This document shows, in pieces, positions 10,817 through 22,911 of a stretch of 64,000 nt of DNA. Origin of the DNA: Crambe crambe. Its lineage: Eukaryota; Porifera; Demospongiae; Poecilosclerida; Crambeidae. Every line of letters starts with the position of its first letter. The stretch's first letter is position 1. The notes below the pieces were generated by a model. That model was not told where the DNA came from. It was given only the letters and a program-made list of their open reading frames with translations, and ran no database searches. Location of the stretch: the NCBI GenBank assembly GCA_963924555.1, contig OZ004597.1, positions 2,002,404-2,066,403 of the forward strand. Reading direction: 5' to 3'. The position numbers and the translations under genes are program-made.

Positions 10817-13800
10817 TCAGACCCTGCTTACTTTGAATTCACTTGATACACCGCTATAGGGACTAGGAGCAGCTGTAATGCATACATAATACATATCTAA
10901 TAAATAATTCAGATACAATAAAGTTGGAACTTACATAATAATGGTTTACGGTAACCAAAGTGCTGTATGCGATACAAACCGGGGGTTACATCAGTGGGGA
11001 TATCCCAGGTAATGGTAACGACACTGTGTCCCAGTAATGTCTCCGTTTGTTTCCAAGCAAACCTAAAGAAGGTGACGGTAATCGATAAATTAATATAAGA
11101 AAGACCTTTTCACTTTAAACATTAATAAATCATAAACAGAGTATTGGTACTTACGTAGTCTCCCATGAAGCATCAGTGTACACAGTCCGCCAGTTTCCAG
11201 ATGATTCGTCTTGAATCTGGACCATCAGAAACGTTTCATTAGTCTGGAAAGAAAAGAACTCTGATAAAACCCAATGTACTGTATAAGCTATAGCAATGCT
11301 AACATACCATAAGGTTATTACGAGGATTGCCAGACCAAAACTGAACCTCTACAAGATCATTCTGAAAGAAGAAGGAAAAGAAGAAGAAGAAGAAGAAGAA
11401 GAAGAAGAAATGCTCACAAGATGCAACTAGCTAATACAGACACTCACCACTTTGTAAGAATCCTTGACGTCAGTTTTGATACTGCCAAAATGACTTCCAT
11501 TGGGAACACCATCAAATAAAATTGGGGCGTGAAAAGAAATCTGTTCCTTGAGATAGTTGGGAAAAGGTGGGCCTGAAGTAATAGTTTTTGCCTGCAGAAT
11601 AAACAAGATAGTCACTAGTCAAGTGCAGGAGAGACAGGTCAATACTAACCTTCGGAAGTGCAGCAGCAAGCTCAGTGAATTCCTTGATATATGCTGAGAG
11701 CGTATGTGGGCCAAAAATAGTCGAAGCTCCTTCATATCGCTGAACCTAAAAAATCAATTTTTAATGCACTATGATAATTATTTTGATGACAAGACCATCA
11801 TGTATGGATTCAATTGTAACTTCCTATAAACTTACTTGGTACTCTTCAAAAGTTGTGATATAATGAGAATATGTGTTTGAGAGTCCAGCAATCACTACTA
11901 TGACATCACTAGAGAAACCATTGCTCAAAAGTGTCTGTTTCACAGCAGCTCTCAGCCTTCTCCCAGACATCGTTCTGAGGTGAGAAAACATCCATATTAA
12001 GCATGTAATGAGTAACCACAAGGTTAAATTATTGTTGCTATAATTGTGTAAGTGAATAAAGAGTCACTCACGTGAATTCTCCAGGGACGCCAATGATGAC
12101 AAGTTGTCCAATCTGAAGGAGCTGGAGCGGCATGATCCTGGGGTGCCATGGATAAGGGAAATTCATTTCGGCTGTGTCTAGCAGGATGGGCTTAGGGGCA
12201 TGGCATTCCATCTGTTCCTTTGTTGGTTTCTTGAGGACATCTCTCACAAAATTCCAGAATGGATTAGAGGTATTAGTCCCTGTTTATTATGTGTGAAGTC
12301 AACCCCATTGCTGTTGTTTGCTACATACCTTGTGTGAAGTCAAAGGCTCCAGGACCATCAATAGTTCCAGCAGCAAAACTGTAGCCCATAGCTGGGGGGC
12401 AAGTATGTACCTATTATTACAGAAGAGCATGAAATAATCCAAATACAAAATAACAACAACATACCATCTTTCCATCGATGTTCACAGTGATGTTACTAAA
12501 GTCTACATGTGTTTCAATATAGTTTATTTTTCCTACTATATCGATAGTTGTATCATCATAAATGTCCTGCAGATTATAAAAAGGTAACAGGTACACTCAA
12601 TTTCAAAACAGTGATCACGATTGGGTTACCTTGCCCATTTCAAACTGCTTTGTGGCAATGATTTTTGTGCTGTCAAACATGTCCTTCCCAGGTCCAGAAG
12701 CAACACATAACTCATTCTGTGGAGAGAGGAAATAACACCGAGTGGCAGTCCCATCCTTCCTTTCTGACACATACCTTCCCGTGACAAGTGCTGTGGTAAA
12801 AGTCACACGGTTCTCCAGAGTCCGTGCAATGGGGACCTTTTGTATTGGGTGACACATCACCTTCATTGCTCTGAGCAAAAGCAGCCACGAACTCTCCCTA
12901 CACAAAGACAATACTTGTCATAACTTTGTCATTTCACTAGGAGACTGTAGGCTTAAAAGGAATCACTAGGAGACTGTAGGCTTAAAAGGAATCATAACTT
13001 TGTCATTTTATTGTATGCTTAAAGGAAATGCAGGGCAAGCCGTGGTAGGCTGATACCATGTTGTACTTATGATTTCATCACAGGCTTCGATTTTCTTTTT
13101 CTGCGCTCTGGGTACGATGGCTTGATATTTGTATGCATGTGTAGTCTCAAGTAGCCATATCCGCCAATTCTTTCTTTTTATATTGGGTGGGGGTCTGGTA
13201 AACTAACAGAGTGTTTTGTTTTGAGTGTACCCAAATTCCGGTGGGTGCTAATTGACCACCACTTATTTGACTTCTTCTGACTGATGCCTATTATGTGTAT
13301 GGAAATTGCTCTTACCATTAAGCTTATCAAAGAGAAGAGATACAATTTACAAAGGACTTTAATGAGATTTGTGGTTATTGCCTTACCACTAACTAAGTGG
13401 TGGTCAACTACCGCCCACCAGAATTGACCCTTTCTTTCTCCCACCCGATATAAAAAGTGGGTCTGGCTATGCGAGACTATGCTCTGGGTGCATGTGGTGC
13501 GTGTGGTTATTCCACTAGTGTGGGGTTCGCTCAGGCTCACTCCAATTAATAGCAAGTACTCACTGTTCCTGGGAGAGTTGCTGGACCATTGATAGCTTTC
13601 TCCATGAGCAGAGAGGCAAATCCCTTGTTATCCGAACTGATCAACGAGTTGGTATTATTCATGCTAGTGCAGTGAACAGCAAACCAACTACAGAAAAGAA
13701 GCTCGTGGTAAATACTCTTTACAATAAAAAAAATGCAAGTATATAATAAAACTTACTCTATCATGCCTATACCCTTTCCCTCTGAATCCACCATCTTGAG

Positions 13801-14704
13801 AACAGACATCTCTTTGTCAGTGTTATCCTTGTACCTGGCAAAAGATTGGGATGCATGACATTAGAAAATGTATCATTTTTGGCTTATTACTAGGTGTTCA
13901 TCAATACCCACATTTCCTCTTCCTTTTCACTAGTTCACTCACTTGTTTCTCTCTTCAAGTGGGTTAGCCAAATAGGCAGAGGGACTGCGATTGATACTGG
14001 CGTTATAGAGCATGTCTGTGCCAAAGGACAGAGTTCCTGGCCTCATGTTCCCATGAGCTATCTTGATGCTCTCTACTATCCCGTCCACTATTACATCTAG
14101 GCTCTGCTTCACAAACCCTAGTGACATCACCTATTAGAATCAAGTTGTTACCATGGAGAATATAAACAAAGGAGGACATCATCTCACCTCAAAGAGAACA
14201 TATTGGAAATAGCCGGCTGGGCCAGAATGGGTGTGAATACCACTGATGAGGACATTTTCATCAGTATACAGATCTCCAAAGATACCTTGAAGCTTCTCAA
14301 CAACCTAAAGGTTAATGTAGCTAAATAATCAAAAACTTTTTTTAAGTTTTAGACTGTACCTGCATTTTCATTATTTGTGACCCCATACAGATATCAGCAT
14401 TCACAAAAACAACTCTTGATCCATTTTTTGAATCAGCAAAGATGAAGGCTCGGCTAAACTGCCGCAAATGAATGCCATTACCAATTTGAGTAGGACTGGC
14501 ATACCCCATCTAGAGATGCCATATTCATATATTCATACAGCCATTATCACATCTGAGGTAGCTAGTTGAACTGACCATTTCTATCTGAGCAGAGGGACCT
14601 GTGATGTCATATCTTCCAGCTCCGATGTAGTACGTGTCTCCGAGTCCTAGCACCACACGAAGGCTGACGAGTATGCACACTAGTCTTGTAATTAATGTGG
14701 CCAT
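10817..14704 (-). CDS. ASAH2: Neutral ceramidase, tandem copy B
   Basis: This is the second copy of the ceramidase gene, head-to-tail with copy A and highly similar through all exons. The N terminus starts MATLITRLVCILVSLRVVLG and continues GAGRYDITGPSA. The zinc motif VHTHSGPAGYFQ is encoded near 14170-14240, and the active-site block SNEGDVSPNTKG near 12845-12880. The C terminus ends PYSGVSSEFKVSRV. All key residues I can see are kept, so both copies are probably active. Copy B differs by a longer intron (about 12903-13560), which contains a transposon-like insertion not present in copy A. Its promoter is shared with the TMEM272-like gene to the right. Confidence 0.92.
13175..13456. mobile_element. 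MITE-like inverted-repeat element in ceramidase B intron
   Basis: The ends are TTTTTATATTGGGTGGG at 13175 and the inverted partner of TTTTTATATCGGGTGGG ending at 13456. A second inverted pair, with TTGACCACCACTTA at its core, lies inside at about 13230-13275 and 13390-13430. The element is about 280 bases with no coding capacity. The equivalent intron of ceramidase A (about 9364-9500) lacks it. No clear target-site duplication was found, so the ends are approximate. Confidence 0.7.
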
Positions 14705-15016
14705 CTCAGTAGACTGAAACACACTTGGATATCTTCTTCTAAAGATCTGATGATCATGCCAGCTGAGAAGCTGAGAAAGTGCTGCTATTAAAATCACGCC
14801 ATATCCATATGTATTGCCACGCCTTATTATTGGTCGCGCATATGCGCATTAATGATGACTAGTGACGTCACAATTATTATGCAAGATATCTCTCGAGCTA
14901 GCTAGCTGGAGCCGCACCTAGACCGCACCTAGACTCAAGCCTGGGTACGAGCACCGTACTAACTAGTCTACAACCTAACCTGGACCAGTAGCTACCTGCC
15001 CTTCATCATTGTAGAT
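14705..15016. promoter_or_regulatory. Divergent promoter region, ceramidase B and TMEM272-like gene
   Basis: This is the 312-base region between two divergent start codons. It contains GCGCATATGCGC at about 14835-14846, a variant of the NRF-1 palindrome, and a TGACGTCA site near 14863 that matches the CRE consensus. A short direct repeat of GCACCTAGACC lies near 14915-14932. Confidence 0.5.
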
Positions 15017-16590
15017 ATGACTGTAAGTTATAGATCATCTTAATGGTCGCTATTAGCTAGATAGCTAGTTAAGTATTTTTGGTTTCGAATAACTGTTATC
15101 TGCATAGATATAAATCCGGGTTTTATATCTAGCTATGGCAAATATTGAACTATGGTTTGGTTAGGTTTATTATAAAGGTTGGAATCGGGCATGAGTAATA
15201 AAAGTATAGCTGTATAGAAGTGTGAAGTACACACAAGGTGTCCAAACCAGTCATAACATCACAATGGTTACAGGAACAAACTGAATTGCATAAGGAAGCT
15301 CCTCCATCTTATGATGATGCAACTGCGGGCAAAGGTATGTATCAGAACCGAAAAAATGAATGTGTAATTATCATCTTTTTATTGGTTGTCAGATGCCCCT
15401 CCATCTTATGAGCAGTTATTTGGTGTGAAGCAGATGAAGAATGATATAATGGAGGCAAGGGAAAATTCTTCAAATCGTGGTGTTTTTGCAGTCAAGTTCT
15501 GTGATATAGTGTGTGGATCAGGTACATTAAGGTTATCAGAAGGTTAATTAACTATTCACCAGAAACCACAAAAGGCACATAGCTAGCTAAACTTCCCATG
15601 AGCATCTGTTCCCTTTTTGCAAGGGTGTGATGTGTATTGTGAAAGTTCATCAGGTGTGTCAACAGTTTCAAATTATGGGATTAATAAGGCTATAGCAATA
15701 TGACAATGTGAATGGGTTATAGTACTTAAGGAACAAAATGGTAATGATTAAGAGCTATCCAGAAAAGCATACAATACCAGTAGTTCAAAAATATAGACTT
15801 AAACTATTCTGTATCAGTACAGGCCACATCATGCACACCTATATGTAGCCCGAACCATAGCATCCAATAACTTGGTTTTTAATTTGCTCCATAAGACCCC
15901 TTTCAAGTATCCTTGCTATATATTATAATATAATGCATTGCTTTTTGATTTCAGTGGCTTGTATGTTCTGTCTCATCATTTTGGCTGCTCTTCCAGTTGC
16001 AATGATTGTGATTGGTAAGTGTATATAACTTATACACAGATTATTATTATCATACATGATGATGTGACCCATGCATGAATTTCAGTAACAAGGATGCATG
16101 AAGTGACAACTATTATATAAAGATTTTTGTGTCATTATAATTATTAGGTGGTGTGTATCTGCACAGCTGTCCAGGCCGTCCTCAGATTCCTGTCTGGCTC
16201 ATTGTCTTTGGAGTATTTAGTCTCATCCAGACATTGATAAACGTCATCAAGCGATTCTTCAAGAAATGCCGGAAGGAAAATGATGATGAAGAAGGTGGAA
16301 GTTCCGACTTTGGTAAACGAGGTGGTAGCTGCCTTGAGACTCTGATCTCCATATTCCTATTTGTCTGGACCATTGTTGGAAGTTACTGGGTCTATGGATA
16401 CTATGGAGTCTATGACTTCTGTGTAGATAATGGATTTGCTACTACAAATCCTGGCTGCTGTCATCCAGCACCATACCTGTTTTCCTTTGTAACCCTCACC
16501 GTCATCTACGTCTTCTCCTTTTTGATGGTGTTTGGCTGCTGCTGCTGTTTCATCTGCCTGGCATTCATCGCTGGGGTATCTTCAGAATGA
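15017..16590 (+). CDS. TMEM272-like four-pass membrane protein with PPSY motif
   Basis: Five exons (15017-15022, 15274-15334, 15393-15521, 15955-16014, 16148-16590) join in phase to 232 residues. The cytosolic N terminus has two PPSY motifs (APPSYDDAT and APPSYEQLF), which are WW-domain ligands of the kind bound by NEDD4-type ubiquitin ligases. Four hydrophobic segments follow: VACMFCLIILAALPVAM, IPVWLIVFGVFSLIQTL, LISIFLFVWTIVGSYWVY and a Cys-rich last one ending in GCCCCFICLAF. A conserved loop has CVDNG...CCHPAPYLFSF. The order of elements is that of TMEM272-like proteins, whose function is unknown. This is the only complete copy here; 5'-truncated and broken copies lie to the right at 24840 and around 22310, 27345 and 27709. 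Confidence 0.8.
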
Positions 16591-16769
16591 GAACTGTGAC
16601 TGTGTACAATAATTAATTGTAATGAACATTTGCAGTAATGATTTAGAATTGGGTACGTTATGATGTAAACAAGGTGCTGCTAAAGATATACACGCATGGA
16701 TTATGGAATGGGAGGTGTGGCTCCTACTGGGCACCTCCCACAGCTAGCTTAGGTGACCTGAGTTAAACT

Positions 16770-18128
16770 CAGTGGCGGATTTAGGGAGTTTCTTTTACTT
16801 CTTAAGAAGTACCCATCTTAATTCACATCTTAAATTTTTTGGCAGCATTTATAGCATAGATATATTAATTATGACTCTACACGGAACAGGATTGCGCGTG
16901 CCATCCTCGTTGTCTAGTGCTTGCACTATTTTCAATTTTACCGCCACTTGGCGCGCTTGCACTAGTGTTTCATTTGCTGCACAATGGCTGGGAAGCTCAA
17001 GTCTTGGATGTACAGGCAGAAGAATAGATTAGTATAGGTACTTTTTAGAGTGTCAGGAGCTGTTTAGGGCTGCAATTTCCCAAGTCCAGAGGCGGAGGAA
17101 CCACTGGGGCACAAATTTTTCACAATGGCAATATGCCCCCCCCCCCCCCAATTGAAATGATCTTCCTCCACCTCTGCAAGTGATGAAGGAAGCCAGCAAA
17201 AAATGCAGTCTCTTATGCAGAGAAATTGTTGAATGAATAGGGAGAAGCCATGATAGTTGCCAGCTGCTCCTTTGTAATGGACCTAAGCTTTGACGAAAGC
17301 AATAGTCCAAGGGTGGCCGCCAAGAGTCACCATGTAGCTAGTGAAGCTGTATTATAGTTCCAGGATATTGCAAAGGTACATAGTTCCAGGATATTTGCAT
17401 ACATTAACTTAAGTTTAACTAATGACTAATGCATCCAAAACATCTGGGCCTCCAATTTCTTCATATTTCAGAACAGTGGACGGATCTGGTGGATAGAGAG
17501 GGGTCTCATTTACATCAGTGATACTATGTTCTCCTTGTTTGCTGCCATGGAAGTAGAGTTGAGGTCCCTTCCTCCCATTTCTGCATGCAAACAGTTCATT
17601 ACATTATGTGTATAGCTTACATGTATCCACTATTTATAGGACTCTTTAAAGAACCTGTGCTTATTCTGATTGTTAATTCAGTAGAGTATTGATTTAGCTA
17701 TTAAATGATTCCAATAACTTTTAGTCAACTTATATATTTTATGAAATGGACCCCCACAAAACTACTACATTCTAAAAGGTGATTCTAGGAAGTGTCTTTA
17801 TCATAAATTTCTCACAAACCAGCTATTGCAGTAAAGCAGCATTTTCTACACTTTTTCATGTTCTTACCTATTCTCAAAACCCGATAGAAAGTCTGGCACA
17901 CCCCCACAAAGTAATTGCCATTGAAAACATGACAACGTTAGTTCATGCGCGTGACGTCATATCAGTCCGGCCGGCCGTACGTACGGCCGTACGGCCGTGT
18001 CGTCGACATAGATATAGCTATGGTGTCGATCGCGCGCATTACAATGAAAATATAAAAATGGGTGTGGTTATGGGAGTGGTAGTGGGACACCCACGAGTAC
18101 CCTTTAGAAAATCCTGGATCCGCCACTG
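16770..18128. mobile_element. Inserted DNA-transposon-like element, 1.36 kb, non-autonomous
   Basis: The ends are inverted: CAGTGGCGGATTTAGG at 16770 and, on the other strand, CAGTGGCGGATCCAGG ending at 18128. Both sides are flanked by AAACT (16765-16769 and 18129-18133), a 5-base target duplication. Paralogous sites near 25665 and 28170 show the empty site in the form GAGTTAACTACTACAT, which fixes the insertion point. No transposase was recognised inside. The interior holds a small hairpin (17086-17177), a run of C at about 17140-17152 and a GC-rich palindrome (17972-17989). The superfamily is uncertain: hAT would give 8 bases. Confidence 0.78.
17086..17177. repeat. Small inverted repeat nested in the 1.36 kb element
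   Basis: The arm CCAGAGGCGGAGGAA (17086-17100) pairs with TTCCTCCACCTCTGC (17163-17177). About 60 bases lie between them, including a 13-base C run. It looks like a nested MITE or a hairpin. Confidence 0.65.
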
Positions 18129-18151
18129 AAACTGCTACATAGGGGAGGAAA

Positions 18152-18765
18152 ATGGCTACTACTGATGTTTACCCCGATCATGATCCTCCTCCTTCCTACA
18201 ATGAAGCGGTTGCTCTAACAGGATGTAATTATATTTCTTAAATTAAGTCAGACTATTGTGTGTATCGCTAGATATCGCTGTATGCGTGAGCATCTAGCTG
18301 AGCTAGCAAGTTTAGCCTGCAGACTTGTTAACACAGGGAGAGGAAGGTCATCTATTTTGGGGGGGGGCTGGGGTCTGGGGCATGCTCACCCAGGAAAATT
18401 AAGCCTCTCATTGGATTGGATCTGGTGCATTCATCCTATTATCTTAATAATATAGACCAGATACCCACATCAACTACACCATCTCTTCTTCCACAAGTTA
18501 GCACCCCTCCATCTGCTGGAGTTGCAACTACTGAACTATATGGTACTAATCATCCACTTGCTAGTGGTGTGACTAATCCTGCCAGTGCTGGAACTAATCA
18601 TCCACCTGCTAGGGCTGTGAGTAATCTTGCCAGTGCTGGAACCGCTTATTTGCCACCTGTTGCTAATAATCCTGGTGACAGACCTACACTGGGACCAAAT
18701 CCTAAATTTAATATGACAGTATACATCCAGTTGTGTACTGGAATAGGGAAATGGTACTGTAAGTC

Positions 18766-18798
<33 letters not shown>

Positions 18799-19474
18799 TG
18801 TTTATTGTCTGCCAGAACACAGACTAGCTTTATTTTAAGTTCCTCTAGCTCTCTAACCTCAAGATGGGATCGAAGGAGGGAGATGCATGACGAGAAGCCA
18901 GACATTGGCTAATCATAATAGTGTGATACATGCAGGTGTTCTCTGTGCATGCTGGTATGTGCTCTGTCTTGGAGGAGGAGGTATAGGAATGATAGTCCTT
19001 GCTTCATTAATATGGGGTAAATTCACTACCTAAATGATCGATTATCCATTACAGTGAGCTCATATTTCCACAGCCGACTCAGACCCGTATTCCCCCCGAT
19101 ACTGTAGCCCTATCAGCACAGCTGTACTCAGTATACTTGCTGGAGGAGCATGCATACTGCTATGCGTATTCTGGTGTATTACTTTGGTGGTGTTCACAAA
19201 AAGTGGAAGTAATGGCCACTCTAATCCATTCAGAAGAATTGATCTTGATGATAATCGTAATTACACCTTATTGAATTGCTGTTTTTGGATGGTAATCATC
19301 TTTTTTGTATCTGTGACCACTGGCATTGCTGTCGATGCCTTTAATGTTAACTATTATGGCATTTCAAAGCCTATAGCCATCACTATGGGTTGCATCATAG
19401 GACTTTTTCTGTGCTGCAATTTGTTAACTTACAGGTTCATTCGGAAGGAAGCTGGACAAATTTGTTTTTTCTGA
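18152..19474 (+). CDS. PPPSY four-pass membrane protein, array member 1
   Basis: Exons 18152-18224, 18456-18758, 18936-19016 and 19074-19474 join in phase (all phase 1) to 285 residues. The N terminus MATTDVYPDHDPPPSYNEA has a PPxY motif. Exon 2 encodes a repeat rich in Thr, Asn, Pro and Ala (units such as TNHPPARAV, NPASAG). It is followed by a first membrane segment split over exons 2-3 (CVLCACWYVLCLGGGG) and three more in exon 4 (LAGGACILLCVFWCITLVVF, CCFWMVIIFFVSVTTGIAV, ITMGCIIGLFLCCNLL). I know no named family. The layout (PPxY, four membrane segments, Cys-rich) resembles the TMEM272-like neighbour and may be distantly related. The intron after exon 2 carries an (ATA)n run. The first intron donor is GTAATT. 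Confidence 0.8.
18767..18797. repeat. (ATA)n microsatellite, array member 1
   Basis: An AAT/ATA trinucleotide run starts eight bases after the donor of intron 2. The same site is expanded in three other copies, at 23460-23590, 26275-26346 and 28770-28806. Confidence 0.9.
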
Positions 19475-21884
19475 AATTTCTATTTGTGTGATTATTAATT
19501 TTTTCTGAACCTTTCATGAGTAGCTAAGTAATTCATGAAGGTGATGTAGGGATGACAAGGATGAAGTTGAATGTGGTTAATAAAATGGAAATGGAAATGT
19601 TATTGTTATCTCATAAGATAAGGCCAGCTGTTTTTTTAACTAGTCTCTCATGAGCCAGATGGAAGGAGAGGAAGGTTATTTCTGGTAACTTGACATCAGT
19701 GGAAGAGAGGCAATGATATACAACTGTAGCTCAACTGTACTAAACACAATCCCTGCAGCTGCTTGGCATTATGGATGAAACTTGATTTTTTAGGTGCCTG
19801 CTTATACAGTTACTGGATGAGGTATTGCTATATATAGTCATTCTATTTATACATACATATGGAAGGCAAACTCAGGTATAGCTAACAATACTCTATTTCT
19901 AGCACAGTTGTATCTGTATTTTGAAAAAAGAGCTACAAAGATTGATCCCATTTCCATCCTTCTTGTTTCCTTACTTTTTTGAGCAGTGGTCATCCCTACA
20001 TCTTTTTTTCATTTCACGAAATGCTTTTTCCCTTACTTGTTCCTGGTCTTTTTTCCTCTCTTTTATGGTTTTAGCTATGTATAGAGTTCATTCTTCTATG
20101 CAGCATAGACGGCCCGGAGAGCTAGCTAGCTAGCTGAGTAATATTATAATTTCGAATAATTAGATATCAAATACATGCGCATGCGTATTATAGAAAAGAT
20201 GGCTTCCTAATTGAATTAGTCGAGTGCTGTGCTCCGTAGTGTCTCCTTTTTTATCGACTCTTTCGAGGATCAACGAGTAGAAAAGATCGTAGTTCGTAGA
20301 ATTTGGAGTGGAAATCATAGCTGTAGCTTGAGTGGTTCGAGAGATATGGTTGTCTAAGCAGGGGTGCTGGAAACTATTTTTGACTGAGGGGGCACTTGCA
20401 TCATTGTACAGTGCACATTTCATGTAATCTATGATGTAATGTACAAACAACATGTGGAAAATTAGTTATTATTGATCACACCAAAAAATCATTTTCTTAT
20501 ATCATTTAGCTACGAATTTTTCTTTATGGACATGCAAGAGCATTATATCGTTGAAATCCACCCAGTTAAAGAACACTGCTTAGCCATTATTAAACTGCAC
20601 ACTGTCAGGTACAATAATGCAATAAGCATGCACTTCCCAGGCCCATAGTTAGCAGTAGGGCTGGTAGGGCGATGGCCCTACCACTTTTTGAGCATTACAG
20701 TTAATTAGATAGGTGGGGTTGCAGGACTAGGACTGGGCCATGGGGAAGGGTGCAAGAAAGAGCAAGTTATTTGGAGGCTCCATGTTGGCTTCACTTACAG
20801 GCTGCCATTTTTGCTTCATAATTGGATCAATTTTCCCTAGCACATATTTGTGTGCATTATATGACAGCATGAGTATAGGCAAAGGTGTGAACCATCTCAA
20901 AAATTGTTAGCTAGCTATTATACTCAAACTCTGAAGTGACATGTGCAAGGTCACAGGTGTTCACGAAGTTAGTATGCACTGAGTTAACTAATGTGTGACC
21001 TTGAAAATGAAAGCCAAAGTGCTCCAAAGTGACACATGCAAGGTCACAGGTGTGATTGTTAAGGAAGTCTCAGTTAGTATGCACTGAGTTATCTAATGTG
21101 TGACCTTGAAAGTGCAAGCCAAAATGGATGTGTCATGTATACATAGACTGTTTCTTTCTTGACCATAGCCTTAGATGATGATGCCTGTAGATCTAGTAAC
21201 CACATTAGTTAAGTTAGCTCATATTATGTTCCTAGAGCAGAAACAGAAGAAAAATAGATGCAGCCCTGTGTCCGGACTTAATAACCTAATGATTTTGCAT
21301 GTGCGTAAAGATCACACTGATTTATCGAATGAAATTGATGTGGCTAATGAATTTGTGAGTGAAAACTATACGGCTGTTTGGAAAATTCAAATAACTTAAT
21401 TGAAACATTGTTGTGTAGCTGATAATATATTTATATAATGTCACAAAATAATTTATTCAAAGGGTAACTTAAAACCATATCTAAAGTGTTTCCTAGAGTG
21501 CGCAAATTGAATCTAAGAGGTCCAAATTTTCTGGGGGAGCATGCCCCCAGACCCCCCTAGATGGCACACTTTGCGTTCATGATTCCACACCTAACTTCAA
21601 TCCTGCTTGCTACAGGCCTGCTTCCTAGCTGCCTGTAAATTGCTAGGTTGGCAATTTACTTAATCTAGCAATGTACAAGCAGCTGCTTCTTTCCTGTACT
21701 TGCTCTGTTAATGGCCATTAAAGAGTGCCCCCAAGGCCCCCATTCACAGTAGCTTTTGTTAGGTCTAAGTGGGGGAACTAGAATTTCACTTTTGTATTAG
21801 TCTATAGGCGGCGCGTGCGGTCGTCTGAGTCATCCCTACATAGAGAGTACCGCACTCTCTGATACATCCTGACTCCAGCTACTT
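19475..21884. other. Long gene-poor stretch between array members
   Basis: No coding gene is supported here. It holds the 3' flank of array member 1 (shared with members 3 and 4), an NRF-1-type palindrome TGCGCATGCGTA at about 20175 with no gene model beside it, a pair of direct repeats at about 20935-21125, and C/G-rich degenerate repeat pieces such as GGGGGAGCATGCCCCCAG near 21531. Some of this is probably old transposon sequence. Confidence 0.5.
20935..21125. repeat. Two direct repeats of about 95 bases with AGGTCA half sites
   Basis: Two diverged copies share GCAAGGTCACAGGTGT, then TTAGTATGCACTGAGTTA, then CTAATGTGTGACCTTGAAA. Each copy therefore carries two oppositely oriented CAAGGTCA elements, the extended half site known for ERR/SF-1-type nuclear receptors. 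Confidence 0.7.
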
Positions 21885-22295
21885 CTGATGTTTGATCAAC
21901 CTCCATCCTTCTATGAAGTGGTTGCTCAAAATAGTTACTTTAATCACTAATGCAAGCATCTAGCTAGCGAGTTGAACGCTGCAGTTGGTAGATGCCCATG
22001 TCATGAAATCACCCTAGCCTAAGGCCTAAGGGAGGACCTCTCTCTTGTTTATAATTATACTATTAGCCATACTTTCTATGTTCTAGACCAGATGCCCACA
22101 TCAAACTCACCATTGCTTTCTTCACAAGTTCACCATCTAGTGCTGTAACCACTCCTCCATCTGCTAGAACTCATCATCCGCCTGATAGAGCTGCAGCTAA
22201 AGAACAAATCATCCACCTGCTAGAGCTGTGGTTAATCCTGGGAGTGCTGGAACTAATTATCCACCCGCTAGGGTTAATATTACGGTCATTAGCTA
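21885..22295 (+). pseudogene. Degenerate PPPSY-family copy (exons 1 and 2 only)
   Basis: The start resembles exon 1 of members 5 and 6 but has lost its ATG context and part of the Asp-Pro segment (it reads GATGTTTGATCAACCTCC), placing a stop at once. Exon 2 sequence from about 22085 keeps the CAGATGCCCACATCAA opening and the Pro/Ala/Asn repeat, with deletions. It then runs directly into a TMEM272-like fragment. No exon 3 or 4 is present. Confidence 0.75.
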
Positions 22296-22309
22296 TGTGT
22301 TGTCAAGGC

Positions 22310-22535
22310 TGTTTTCTCATTCCTGTCTGGCTCATTATCTTGGGTGTGTAGATAATGGAATTGCTACTACAAATCCTGCCTGCTGTCATCCAGCGTCATA
22401 CCGTTTTCTTTTGTGACCGCATTATCATCTACATCATCTCCTTTTTGATGGTGTTTTGGCTGCTGTTTTTGTTTCATCTGCCTGGGATCATGGACCATGC
22501 TGGCATTCATTGCTGGGGTATCTTCAGATTGACTG
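22310..22535 (+). pseudogene. TMEM272-like last-exon fragment with internal deletion
   Basis: The sequence TTCCTGTCTGGCTCATTAT matches the IPVWLI part of the complete gene, then jumps about 225 bases to the CVDNGIATTNPACCHPA part. Frame shifts follow. It ends like the parent, with CTGGGGTATCTTCAGA. Confidence 0.8.
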
Positions 22536-22911
22536 TGTACAATAATTATTATGAACTCTCTTTTTTGTCCTTAATTAGATTTAGAATTGGGTACTACTGT
22601 AGATATCTTTGTGGGAGTATAGCTAAGACCAAGTCTCGCGATAGGAAAGGAAGGTAAAACTAGACACACACGCGACGAGACTAAAAAAAAGACAACACGA
22701 GAGGGCGGGCACTTTGCAAGTGATGCATGCGCTCCTGCACGTACGCGCGCGCACAGAGGTGTGGCCCCGGCCCCTGTGGGCACGTGATATTGAGGTGTGT
22801 GGCTCGCTCCTGGGCCATGGGCATCCATGGCCGGCCATGCGCATATGCACGGCCACTTAATTTGGAAGAGTTAACTACTACATTAGGTATAGCTACGAAC
22901 TTGGGAGGAAA

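Noticed and set aside
13178..13555. A 125-codon open frame on the minus strand inside the ceramidase B intron.
   Set aside because: It overlaps the MITE-like element and reads low-quality sequence with no recognisable domain. Copy A has nothing like it.
20160..20453. A 97-codon minus-strand open frame next to an NRF-1-type motif.
   Set aside because: No splice context, domain or conserved pattern supports it, and the region looks like old repeats.
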